Part shown: positions 17,751 to 25,887 of the stretch, piece after piece
How positions within the stretch are numbered: the stretch's first letter is position 1
Layout: each line of letters begins with the position of its first letter
Assembly (NCBI RefSeq): GCF_014207095.1
Contig: NZ_JACHBG010000011.1
Span: 62,001 to 126,000 of the forward strand
Reading direction: 5' to 3'
Source: Martinezella lusitana
GTDB taxonomy: Bacteria; Pseudomonadota; Alphaproteobacteria; Rhizobiales; Rhizobiaceae
DNA length: 64,000 bases
The notes under the pieces: model-generated
Databases searched by the model: none
What the model was told of the DNA's origin: nothing
Seen by the model: only the letters and a program-made list of their open reading frames with translations
Made by a program: the position numbers and the translations under genes

Positions 17751-19426
17751 GGCTTGGCTCCCGCGGCTGTGTAAAGGACCGTGAATCCGACGCGGGCGCC
17801 GGATGGAAGAAAGTCGTGTAGTTGCTTTGCGATATTCCCCGCAGTCCGGCGATTGGCGTTCTGTTTCAGGAAATCAACGAGATCCGGCATTTCGGTCTCG
17901 GCGCTTACTGCCACCAGGAGATCAGTGCCAAACGGCTTCGTGACACCGAGTTTCAGTTCGAAATCGCGGTCCAATGGTTGACCTTCGTACTTCTTTACCG
18001 GGTAGAGGAATTGCACGGTACCGTTGCCAGTAACGTCGAAGAGCACAAGCCGTCGTCCCGCGATATCGGGAACAGAAATCCCGACCCGTGCCCCTTCGCG
18101 GTAAACAGCGTCCGACGGCGTTAGGCGTATGGTCTGCGGGGCTGCGCCCGCCAGCGTCTTAAGCATGGCAAGCGTTGCCATCCGATCGGCGACGAAAGGA
18201 AGATCAGCAGCATCGATATCGGATGCGATCACATCGCCAGAAGCAATCGCCTCATGTTTCGCAGGATCGAACACGAGATCGGCCCCGGCTGCGTTTGATT
18301 TGCTGATGGGCGTCAATGCGGGCTTTAGATTTTCGAGCGCAGCTTCGCCGCCGAGAGCTGCGATCTTCGTGACAACGACAGCCTTTTGCAACGGAGCGGC
18401 CTCAGAGGAGGCCTGTGTGGATTTCAACGGATCGGCAACCGTCTGATTTCCCTGAGCATCAGCGACCTCGCCTGCAGTCAGAGGAAGGTCATTTTTTTTG
18501 AGGAAGAACACCGCCACCCTGTCCAGATCCTCATCCGGTGCGCTTTGCGTGAAAATATTCTGACGCTCGTCCGTGTACTGGTAAACCGTCTGGCGGACAT
18601 ATTCGAAGAGCTCTCGGCGACTCACGATCCCATCGCCATTGCGATCCGCCGCCCCCTGAAAAGCGCGCGCGGTCGCATAGCTGAGAGCGCCGCGGCGTTG
18701 CGCTACACCGGGGATGGTAATTTCGGGCGTATTCGATTTATCGTCAACGGCCGCAAGAAAGGTCAAATTCTTAAAGTCATACGGACTTGAGACAGCATCG
18801 GCGACCGTTGAAATCGGGCTCAGATCGTCCTGTTCGATAGTGTAGGCTGGCGTTTGACGCCAGCTCAGGGAACCAGCACGCGGATCAGCCTGGCGCGTGA
18901 GCCCCCCTGCGTGACAGGTATCGGCGATAAAGAGAACATCAGCTCCCTTCGCTTCAATGGCTCGGATCAGCGTCTTGAACTCATCCCCGAAAATGCGTTC
19001 GTGCGTCCCTGGCGGGCGCGTATCAAAGCCCGCAAGCACATAGACCTCATCGCGCCCGCTTGGTTTGGAGCCCTTTACGCGCTCAGGCTCGCTCGAACCG
19101 TGACCCGCAATTCCAAGTACCACCAAATCGCCAACCTTCGTCCTCTCGGTCAGCGCCTGGATCGCGCTTAAGATGGCATCACGGTTCGCATCACCATTCT
19201 TTAGCAGCGTCATGTCCTCGACGCCCATCAATCGCAGAGACAAAGAAAGATCCTCTGCATCGGCAACCGCACCATGCAGTTGCGGAACATTCCGGTAAAT
19301 ATCGATGCCGATCAACATTGCCCTGACAGAGCCATGATGGGGCGCCTCGATCTTCTGGTTGGCCGCAATCAACACTGAGGGCAGGAGCAACGCTAGGGCG
19401 AAGGTGATCGAAGGCAGGCTGGACAT
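17747..19426 (-). CDS. Exported caspase-like (C14) protease with EF-hand loop and DUF4384
   Basis: A 559-residue protein with an N-terminal signal sequence (MSSLPSITFALALLLPSV). The caspase domain (about 33-310) keeps both catalytic residues: His109 in GIAGHGSS and Cys171 in IADTCHAGG. Residues 261-272 (DRNGDGIVSRRE) match an EF-hand calcium loop at positions 1, 3, 5, 6, 8 and 12, within the caspase region. The C-terminal 110 residues are DUF4384-like (GRRLVLFDVTGNGTVQFLYP). GGAGGAAGAGCC precedes the ATG. It lies between the OmpA-like gene (21 bases) and the trypsin-caspase gene (4-base overlap). It is probably an Arg/Lys-specific, calcium-responsive periplasmic protease, by analogy with metacaspases. 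Confidence 0.9.
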   Translation of the reverse strand: MSSLPSITFALALLLPSVLIAANQKIEAPHHGSVRAMLIGIDIYRNVPQLHGAVADAEDLSLSLRLMGVEDMTLLKNGDANRDAILSAIQALTERTKVGDLVVLGIAGHGSSEPERVKGSKPSGRDEVYVLAGFDTRPPGTHERIFGDEFKTLIRAIEAKGADVLFIADTCHAGGLTRQADPRAGSLSWRQTPAYTIEQDDLSPISTVADAVSSPYDFKNLTFLAAVDDKSNTPEITIPGVAQRRGALSYATARAFQGAADRNGDGIVSRRELFEYVRQTVYQYTDERQNIFTQSAPDEDLDRVAVFFLKKNDLPLTAGEVADAQGNQTVADPLKSTQASSEAAPLQKAVVVTKIAALGGEAALENLKPALTPISKSNAAGADLVFDPAKHEAIASGDVIASDIDAADLPFVADRMATLAMLKTLAGAAPQTIRLTPSDAVYREGARVGISVPDIAGRRLVLFDVTGNGTVQFLYPVKKYEGQPLDRDFELKLGVTKPFGTDLLVAVSAETEMPDLVDFLKQNANRRTAGNIAKQLHDFLPSGARVGFTVLYTAAGAKP

Positions 19427-19447
19427 GGCTCTTCCTCCGCCTTCCTT

Positions 19448-21472
19448 TTATTGCCGGCGCCATTCGACGCGGCGGTTGAGCGCGTCGATGTCGTCCGTTG
19501 TGAGATTATCCGACGCCGTGACATCGATCGGCTCCGCCGCTCCCTTACCTTTGGCCTCGATCGTCACATCGATGCCGTTGCTCTTCAGATAGTCCGCAAC
19601 AGCCTGAGCGCGGCGAACTGAGAGCTTTTCATTGTAATCATCCGCGCCGCGGTGATCGGTGTGACCCACGAGCACGACGTGTTCAGGCTTCTGTTGCTTA
19701 ATCGCCTCAAGCAGTTCTTGGGCTGCCTGCGAACCGACTTGCGTAAAGGTCGACTTATTGAAATCAAACGTGATTGGAACCGGGATGGAGACCGGCACGA
19801 TTCCACGCACATCCTGTGAATAGATACCACCGAGATCACCGCTGCGATGGTCCTTCTCCACGGGCACGAATGTGCCGTTCGGGTTGTCAGTGGACGGATT
19901 CGCAGCAAGGATGCGGGCTTTGGCGGCATGTTGGATCAGGTCGTCGATTGTGTCAGGCGGCGGCGCCCTCGGTGTGCGGCTCTCATTTTTGATAATCTCA
20001 ATTGCCCTTTGATAGTCGCCCGCCGCGTCGGCAAACCGGCGCTCGGAAAAATGCACTTCACCCAGTGTCGCCGATGCCTGCCACAAGACCTGCGGGCCGT
20101 CGGCAGCAGCCAGTAGCGGCTCATAGTCCGCGGCCGGCTTGTTGTTGCTCATCATGTCCTGAGCGGTGGAAAGCCGCAGCGCTGCGATGCGGCGCTGCGC
20201 CACAACCTGATATTGTCCGCAATCAGCGCTGGTGGCAATCGCGTCGACGCCTTGTGCCGCAGCATCGATGTCCTTTGCGGCAACATCATTATTCAGCTTG
20301 TCGAGCATCTGCGTGCAGATCGGAAGTGTGGTGCTGGCTACGTCCACGGTCGAGCCCTGCGGCTTTTCGGAAGAACGGCCGATGGGAAGCTGGATTTGCG
20401 GCAATTGCAGTTGCAGCCCGCCCGGCAATTTAATCTGCGGCATCTGCATCTGTGGCACCTGCATTTGGGGCATCTGCATTTGTTGCATTTGCTGCATCTG
20501 CGGCATCTGCATTTGTGGCATCTGCATCTGCATCTGCGGCATCTGCATTTGCACCTGCATCTGGGGCATTTGCATCTGCGGCCTCTGACCTTGCGACTGT
20601 TGCGGTCGATAGGGTCGCAACTCGGTCACTGCAATCGTATTGTCCGGAACCTTGCCGATCAGTTCCAGTTCGTCGTCGGCAAGTACCTGTCCTGGCGCAA
20701 GGTGAGTTACGATTTTATAGGTCTTTGGCTCTTTCGCGGCCTGTGTACTTGGTTTTGCAACCTGTTTCGCAGGCTTCCCGGTCTTAGTAGCGAACTGGTT
20801 TTTAGGCTTCTCGGGCGTGACGACAGGCACCTTCGGTCTTATTGCTTGTATTGCAGCCTGGGTCGACTCTGGCTTTTGAGGCTGCACCTGTGCGACCGGC
20901 GGCATTGTGGGTGCAGCGGGCAGGCTCTCAACGGTCGTGAGTGTCGTTGTCTCACTACCTATTTTGGCGCCAAGGCTACGTGCATCGTCCAGGCTGCGCG
21001 AAACCGCTTCGACACCTCCGTCGATGGAGCGAAACATACCGGCGCCGCTGCTGCCCAGATTGGCAAAAAGCTCCAGCGGCTTTGGAGAGTAGAGTACTCT
21101 GATCTGTTCTTTACCGACAGGGCCTGAAACCTGCAGCTTCGCGCCGCTCGCCGGATCGGGAACCTGGATACGTTTGCCAGCGGCGACGAAGGTTTCCGTC
21201 TGATATTTGTTGGGAAAGAGCTTAATAACCTCCCCATTCGGGGATATGTCGAGAACCGTCACGTAGAAGTCACTGCTGGCTTGGATGTACATGCCCACAA
21301 TCTCGCCGACCGCATACTTGGCCTCGGTACGATCGAAAGTGACGCTGATCGGACCAGTTTGCGCCGGCGCCTCCGTTAACGTTCGGTCGGTTTGGGCAAA
21401 GACCGATATCGGCGCGATGGGAAAGATGGACAAGAAGGTTACTGTGGTCAGAATTGCCTTGCGGTGTGGCAT
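19448..21472 (-). CDS. DUF4384 and OmpA-domain envelope protein with Met/Gln/Pro repeat
   Basis: A 674-residue protein with signal peptide (cleaved near VFA-QT, residue 26). Residues about 40-125 are a DUF4384-like domain (FYVTVLDISPNGEVIKLFPN). A Lys/Pro/Ala-rich stretch follows, then a repeat built on MQMPQ (about 296-345), a TPR-like helical part, and a C-terminal OmpA-like peptidoglycan-binding domain (ITFDFNKSTF; GHTDHRGADDYNEKLSVRRA). First gene of the five-gene operon, with AAGGGG eight bases before the ATG. It would anchor the protease cascade to the cell wall through its OmpA domain; the repeat may be a flexible spacer. Confidence 0.9.
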   Translation of the reverse strand: MPHRKAILTTVTFLSIFPIAPISVFAQTDRTLTEAPAQTGPISVTFDRTEAKYAVGEIVGMYIQASSDFYVTVLDISPNGEVIKLFPNKYQTETFVAAGKRIQVPDPASGAKLQVSGPVGKEQIRVLYSPKPLELFANLGSSGAGMFRSIDGGVEAVSRSLDDARSLGAKIGSETTTLTTVESLPAAPTMPPVAQVQPQKPESTQAAIQAIRPKVPVVTPEKPKNQFATKTGKPAKQVAKPSTQAAKEPKTYKIVTHLAPGQVLADDELELIGKVPDNTIAVTELRPYRPQQSQGQRPQMQMPQMQVQMQMPQMQMQMPQMQMPQMQQMQQMQMPQMQVPQMQMPQIKLPGGLQLQLPQIQLPIGRSSEKPQGSTVDVASTTLPICTQMLDKLNNDVAAKDIDAAAQGVDAIATSADCGQYQVVAQRRIAALRLSTAQDMMSNNKPAADYEPLLAAADGPQVLWQASATLGEVHFSERRFADAAGDYQRAIEIIKNESRTPRAPPPDTIDDLIQHAAKARILAANPSTDNPNGTFVPVEKDHRSGDLGGIYSQDVRGIVPVSIPVPITFDFNKSTFTQVGSQAAQELLEAIKQQKPEHVVLVGHTDHRGADDYNEKLSVRRAQAVADYLKSNGIDVTIEAKGKGAAEPIDVTASDNLTTDDIDALNRRVEWRRQ
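20431..20589 (-). repeat. Short tandem repeat coding for Met-Gln-Pro units
   Basis: Imperfect repetition of the plus-strand unit CATCTGCATTTGxGG (coding strand: CCxCAAATGCAGATG) within the OmpA-like gene. It encodes about 50 residues made almost only of M, Q and P with occasional V, I, K or L. Units vary in length by multiples of three, so the reading frame is kept, and the copy number is likely unstable. Confidence 0.85.
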
Positions 21473-21602
21473 CGGATAATCCCCTTATCGGACGATCTCA
21501 CATTGTCTCTGCCTTGAGAATAGCATTGTCCTGCAAAATTGGGACGAATCTCTTCACCCGACAAAGCGGAGGCCTCCAATTTACTTGGAACTGACAAGCA
21601 AC

Positions 21603-21640
21603 GAACACAAAAGGCCAGTCGAAAAGCATCGACTGGCCTT
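21603..21640 (-). terminator. Rho-independent terminator of the 127-residue exported protein gene
   Basis: A perfect 12-base stem, AAGGCCAGTCGA (21611-21622) with TCGACTGGCCTT (21629-21640), loop of six. On the minus strand it is followed by TTTTGTGTT. It lies 40 bases past the stop at 21682, so it separates this gene from the OmpA-led operon downstream, which must have its own promoter in 21473-21600. Confidence 0.85.
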
Positions 21641-21681
21641 GATAGGATACTTGAATGTTCAATTTTGGTAGCAAACGGCGA

Positions 21682-22065
21682 TTAGCTTTTCGGCTTCTGC
21701 CCGGCAGTCTTCAAAATTGAAATGAGGTCATTCATGCCTTCTGACGAAGAATTGTAGAGCCATAACACATCCGGGTTGCCAGATGTAAACTCCTGACCCA
21801 GGCCTTTACCCATGTCGCGGCCCGGCGATGTAGCCTGGGGCAGCAGGCCCACCCCAGGCGCAATGCCTTGCGAGCGTTCGCTCTTTGCAATGATTGCGAC
21901 CGCAGCATCGAAGGCCTTCGCATCATATTTGCGCAGTTCAGCGAGCACCGGATTTCGGGCCGCAAGCGCATCACCCACATCGCCTGCACTGGCGGTCTGG
22001 CCGAATGCACCTGCGAGGACGCCGCAACAGATCGGAAGAAAAAGGAATTTCCGCTTCATCATCAT
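21682..22065 (-). CDS. Small exported protein, unknown function
   Basis: A 127-residue protein with signal peptide (MMMKRKFLFLPICCGVLAG, cleavage near TASA-GD, residue 25). The mature part of about 100 residues is helical in character (DALAARNPVLAELRKYDAKA) and has no Cys and no motif I recognise. The start is one of three consecutive ATG codons (22065, 22062, 22059). It lies between the winged-helix-like gene and the OmpA-led operon and has its own terminator. A periplasmic part of the same system is possible. Confidence 0.7.
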   Translation of the reverse strand: MMMKRKFLFLPICCGVLAGAFGQTASAGDVGDALAARNPVLAELRKYDAKAFDAAVAIIAKSERSQGIAPGVGLLPQATSPGRDMGKGLGQEFTSGNPDVLWLYNSSSEGMNDLISILKTAGQKPKS

Positions 22066-22252
22066 CTCAATCCAGTTTTGCAATGGGTCACTGACGCATA
22101 AGTACGGGTTCAAAAGAACAATACTGAGCAAGCGCTGCCACGGCAACGCCGATCAGCGTCAAATGGTTTGGAGGGATGATTGGGTTTTGGAACAGCAGCG
22201 ATGGCCCAACTGATCCATCGCCTTGGAAAGCTTCAAGTGCAGAGAGATATCA

Positions 22253-22867
22253 TCAATTTGAGCTCATTTTCTGGCTGTCGGCGGTGTTCAGAACCTCAAC
22301 CGCTTGCCGGAGATTCCGCAGCATCAGGCCGAAAATGTTCTCAATTCTGCCGGTCGACCAGATAATGACGGTACCATAAGGCGACCGCTTACGCTCAACA
22401 AATCCGGCAAGCTCGAAATCAATCAGGATCTTACGACAGGTTTCGCTCGACATGACGGCAACAAGGAAGCGGGCGAGATTGGATTGGTCAATCGCCCCTG
22501 GTCGTTCCGACCAGTTCTGGATGAGCCGCGGTTTCGTGTCAGAAGTAAACATCGAGCCGAGCGCTCGCTCTTGGGTGAGCCCGAGTCGTTCAAGCTTTGC
22601 CGCATCTCGTGTCAGTGAAACAACATAATCGTTGTGAAGATCCGCGAAGCGTTCAATGTCTTCCACCGTGGAAATGCCGAAGACCCTCAGAGAATACAGG
22701 AATTCAGCCATGAGATAGGTCGGCTCAGAGCGCAACTGGGCAAGATGCCTCACGTCCGACGACGTCGATGCAGCACAGACGTTGTCGGAGAAATTTATCC
22801 TCGCCGTCCTGATCTTTTCAAGCAGAGCAGCGTCAAGTGCAAGTTCTTCACCTGTCCAATCTATCAT
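22253..22867 (-). CDS. Winged-helix-like protein, possible regulator
   Basis: A 204-residue soluble protein without membrane segments. The C-terminal third (about 145-190: LARFLVAVMSSETCRKILID, then FVERKRSPYGTVIIWSTG) looks like a winged helix with recognition helix and beta wing. The rest is helical and unrecognised. ATG 22867 is preferred (GAGAGGG upstream) over an earlier TTG at 22930. Divergent from the NlpC/P60 gene at 23009, with about 140 bases between, so it may control this region. Function is inferred only from shape. Confidence 0.6.
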   Translation of the reverse strand: MIDWTGEELALDAALLEKIRTARINFSDNVCAASTSSDVRHLAQLRSEPTYLMAEFLYSLRVFGISTVEDIERFADLHNDYVVSLTRDAAKLERLGLTQERALGSMFTSDTKPRLIQNWSERPGAIDQSNLARFLVAVMSSETCRKILIDFELAGFVERKRSPYGTVIIWSTGRIENIFGLMLRNLRQAVEVLNTADSQKMSSN

Positions 22868-23008
22868 CGAAGACCCTCTCGCTAAACGGGCACCTTCGTT
22901 TCTTGTACTAGCACCAAGGAATATCTCCAAATTCTTTGGAGAGCGCCTCCATTGCCTGGATTCAATATCTGCCTTACCTTTCTTTTGGGGCGTTCCGGAG
23001 TCTAAACT

Positions 23009-24607
23009 ATGCGCAACCCTTGGTCGTACATTGCCGTTGTAGTAACCATCGCAGTTTCAGGGCCAGCCGCCGCGCGCGACGACACCGTCATCAAACTAAC
23101 GAGCGGTGATGGTGCCCGCTCTGTTGGCATCGTGTCGAGCAGTAACGACGTCGAAGCTTCCGGACCGGCCGCGATTACCGTTGGAGATGACGGTACCATC
23201 TATATTCTCGATCAGAACAATGCGCGCGTTCTGGCAGTGAATGGCGAGCGCGCTCAGGACAATCCGGATGTCCTGCCCCTGCCCGCCAATGTCGAGCCGG
23301 AGGATCTCGCTGTTGTGCACAATTCTCTCTATCTTTGGTCCGAAGGCATAGTGCCAGTGGAAAAGACTGAGGCCGCAGGCGGAGGCGGCCAAACACTGCG
23401 TGCACTCGATGGCGGCAACGCCGATCTCTATACCCGCTCGGTCTTCGCCTCGATGGGTTCGGTTTCGCCAGGACCGCTGACCAGCATTGTCAACGAGATC
23501 GGACGCAGCGCCAGGCCGGATAAGAGACCTGCCGTTACGCAATATGTGCCGAGCCGCGGGCTTGGCGATGTCGTCGCCGACATCCGCTTCGATGCGAAGG
23601 ATATGGCGCAAATACTGCTCAGACGAAGCACATCGGAAGAAAACTTTCTGTCGCTTTCGCTCTCCGCCGATACGCCGATCGGATCCATCGAACTTCTTGA
23701 CATCGATACGGCCGGCCGGCCTTACATCCTGGTCGAACTGATCGGTTCGCCTCGGAAGACTGGAATGATGGTCGTGCGCTATACGCCGGAGGGGCGCATC
23801 GAAAACGTATATGACCTGGCGATCGACTCTGACAGCGTGTTTTCCCGGCGTTTCGTCGCGATCGCGCCGCGCGGAGAGGTACTATTCCTGAACTCGCAGC
23901 AGACAGGCGTTCAGGTTCTGAAGCTCGCGGGCCGCAAACCGGAAAAGAAACTCTCTGTCAGAATCCCGCTGGAGCCCACCAGGGAAAAGAGGGTTATAGC
24001 TGGTCCTCAGGTGGCTGTGTTACCAAAAACGCGAAATGACATCATCGAGCGCGCGATTGGCTTCGAAGCGGTGGATTGGGTGGTAACGCCCCAATCCTAT
24101 GGTTCGGCTTCCGGGCCCAAATGCCCGAATATGAATCGCATTCGACGTCCGCTTTATCTATTTGGAAAGCTTGGCGAGACTGTAACTGGAATGCCTTATT
24201 GTTGGGGCTGCAAGACGGGTGTTTCCGATTTTATTACCGGTGTTGAGAAGGGTGTGCCTGCTGGCAATGTCTGTACCAAGAGCCCCCCGCTTTCCAACAT
24301 ATTGGGCGTTGACTGTTCCGGCTTCGTCAGCGAGGCATGGGGGCTGAAGATGCATTTCGCCACCAGCGACATTCCACAGATTGCCCGACGGCTACCCGAC
24401 CCATGGTCTCTACAGCCGGGCGACGCACTCAATAAGCCGGGATCTCACGTCGTACTCGTGATGCGTTTCACGGAAGATCGCAAAGTGGAGGTGATGGAGG
24501 CATCGCCGAACGCTTGCAAGGGACGCGTCTGTCGTAATGTTTATCCGTTGGGAAACCTGCTTATGCGCGGGTTCCAGCCAGTCAGGTTCAGGGGAGTCGG
24601 CTCCTGA
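23009..24607 (+). CDS. Exported NlpC/P60-like hydrolase with N-terminal beta-propeller-like domain
   Basis: A 532-residue protein with signal peptide (ends AAA near residue 22). Residues 30-340 contain repeated short beta motifs (GPAAITVGDDGTIYILDQNN; RFVAIAPRGEVLFLNSQQ) as in NHL-type propellers. The C-terminal 150 residues are NlpC/P60-like: catalytic Cys436 in VDCSGFVSEAW and His480 in GSHVVLVMRF, with a Cys-rich insert before it (CWGCK). It would cleave peptidoglycan stems or another amide in the periplasm, with the propeller as targeting part. Its 3' end overlaps the convergent ICMT-like gene by 20 bases. Confidence 0.82.
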   Translation: MRNPWSYIAVVVTIAVSGPAAARDDTVIKLTSGDGARSVGIVSSSNDVEASGPAAITVGDDGTIYILDQNNARVLAVNGERAQDNPDVLPLPANVEPEDLAVVHNSLYLWSEGIVPVEKTEAAGGGGQTLRALDGGNADLYTRSVFASMGSVSPGPLTSIVNEIGRSARPDKRPAVTQYVPSRGLGDVVADIRFDAKDMAQILLRRSTSEENFLSLSLSADTPIGSIELLDIDTAGRPYILVELIGSPRKTGMMVVRYTPEGRIENVYDLAIDSDSVFSRRFVAIAPRGEVLFLNSQQTGVQVLKLAGRKPEKKLSVRIPLEPTREKRVIAGPQVAVLPKTRNDIIERAIGFEAVDWVVTPQSYGSASGPKCPNMNRIRRPLYLFGKLGETVTGMPYCWGCKTGVSDFITGVEKGVPAGNVCTKSPPLSNILGVDCSGFVSEAWGLKMHFATSDIPQIARRLPDPWSLQPGDALNKPGSHVVLVMRFTEDRKVEVMEASPNACKGRVCRNVYPLGNLLMRGFQPVRFRGVGS

Positions 24608-25883
24608 AGCACAGAGCGATGTATCTGCGCGAAAGCCTTCGTAGAGATGCAAGTAGGCCCCATTCTGAAATCTTCGCGCAATAGGCTTGATAGTCTGGAT
24701 TGGCGCTCAACATACGCTCCTCGGCGCGAGCGCGCTGGAAATAAACGAAGCTGACGATAGCCAGCATGCCGGCACGCTTCAGGCCTTCAATCGGGCCGCT
24801 GGCAATGAAGCCTGGCAGTAGCAGCAGCCACCATGCCATATTTTTGGCAATGTAGGCCGGATGTTTGGTAAGTCGATAAGGGCCCCCGGTAACGATACCG
24901 CGGTCGGTAAGATTGGAAAACCGTGGCCCGAAACAAACCGTAGCCCATACATAGATGAGATGAAGGACTAGCGTAGCCACGCTCCAGGCGTAAAAGACTG
25001 GCGAGCCTTCTTGTAGAAGGGCTGCCCAGCCTGGACCGTCTCCATAAGGCAGGAACGACCGCGAGATCAGCGGATAGAAGGGATCATAGCATAACAGACA
25101 TGCAATCCAGCCCAAGGGCGTGGTCTCTGTTGCCCGGATATGCCAGCCGAAAAGTTTAAACGTCGCGATATAGCCGCCAGCTGCCAGAATGACGTCAACC
25201 AAATAAATGAGCCGAACCACGCCATCGAACCAGTGAGCCGAAAATACGGAATGGTTCCAAGCCGGATCGTTGGCAAGATCCGCAAAGGCGGTCATACCTG
25301 CCGAAAACATCAAGACGAGAAAGAAGCATTTGATGATGACCACGCGAATTGCAAATAACACGTCAGCTTCGCGGAAGCCCAGCAGCAATACGGCTCGCCC
25401 AACTTGATAAAGATAATCATCCGGGGTTTCGCTCAACCGGTCAGTTGCAGCCAGATAAGCGATGGCGGTTCCGACGGCGACAGCAACCAATCCAAACTCT
25501 ATCGTCCCGGCGCCAATCAACCATTCGATAGCGGCGGACTGCTCAAGAAAAGGAAAGGTTGAGCAGGCAAGGATAATTGTCCCTGTCAATGCACAAAGGC
25601 CGATAAACTTCACAAAGATACGCCGCCAGAAGACCGGCAGAGGTTCACAACGGGATTTCCGAGCTTGCCACGCGAGGCACGCCACCGGAGCACCGTCCCC
25701 CAACACCCAGGCCGCAATGACGCTCGACAGCGCAATCGAAACGGCTGCGCCGGCCTCAACGCGCAAAAGGAGGTTTAAGACGATACCAATCGCGACGCCG
25801 GTCAGCGTCACAAGTTGCGCTTTAAGCCCACCGATATGCGGAAACGCAGAAATCGGTACGAGCCTGGTTACTCCAGGAGCCAT
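24588..25883 (-). CDS. Membrane methyltransferase of the ICMT/NnrU type
   Basis: A 431-residue polytopic membrane protein with about ten hydrophobic segments. Its last quarter has the isoprenylcysteine carboxyl methyltransferase signature: TGGPYRLTKHPAYIAKNMAW, then FQRARAEERMLSANPDYQAYC, which binds S-adenosylmethionine and acts on membrane-embedded substrates. The N-terminal 300 residues are an extra membrane part that I do not recognise. It ends 5 bases before nothing else in frame and starts just after the S74-domain gene, so these two and the Sel1-caspase may be co-transcribed. The substrate is unknown. Confidence 0.8.
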   Translation of the reverse strand: MAPGVTRLVPISAFPHIGGLKAQLVTLTGVAIGIVLNLLLRVEAGAAVSIALSSVIAAWVLGDGAPVACLAWQARKSRCEPLPVFWRRIFVKFIGLCALTGTIILACSTFPFLEQSAAIEWLIGAGTIEFGLVAVAVGTAIAYLAATDRLSETPDDYLYQVGRAVLLLGFREADVLFAIRVVIIKCFFLVLMFSAGMTAFADLANDPAWNHSVFSAHWFDGVVRLIYLVDVILAAGGYIATFKLFGWHIRATETTPLGWIACLLCYDPFYPLISRSFLPYGDGPGWAALLQEGSPVFYAWSVATLVLHLIYVWATVCFGPRFSNLTDRGIVTGGPYRLTKHPAYIAKNMAWWLLLLPGFIASGPIEGLKRAGMLAIVSFVYFQRARAEERMLSANPDYQAYCAKISEWGLLASLRRLSRRYIALCFRSRLP

Positions 25884-25887
25884 GGGG

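Noticed and set aside
20431..20589. CRISPR-like array
   Set aside because: The repeats are contiguous, in frame and coding; there are no unique spacers.
20213..21127. 304-codon plus-strand ORF rich in His/Leu
   Set aside because: Antisense of the OmpA-like gene; its composition simply mirrors the Met/Gln/Pro repeat.
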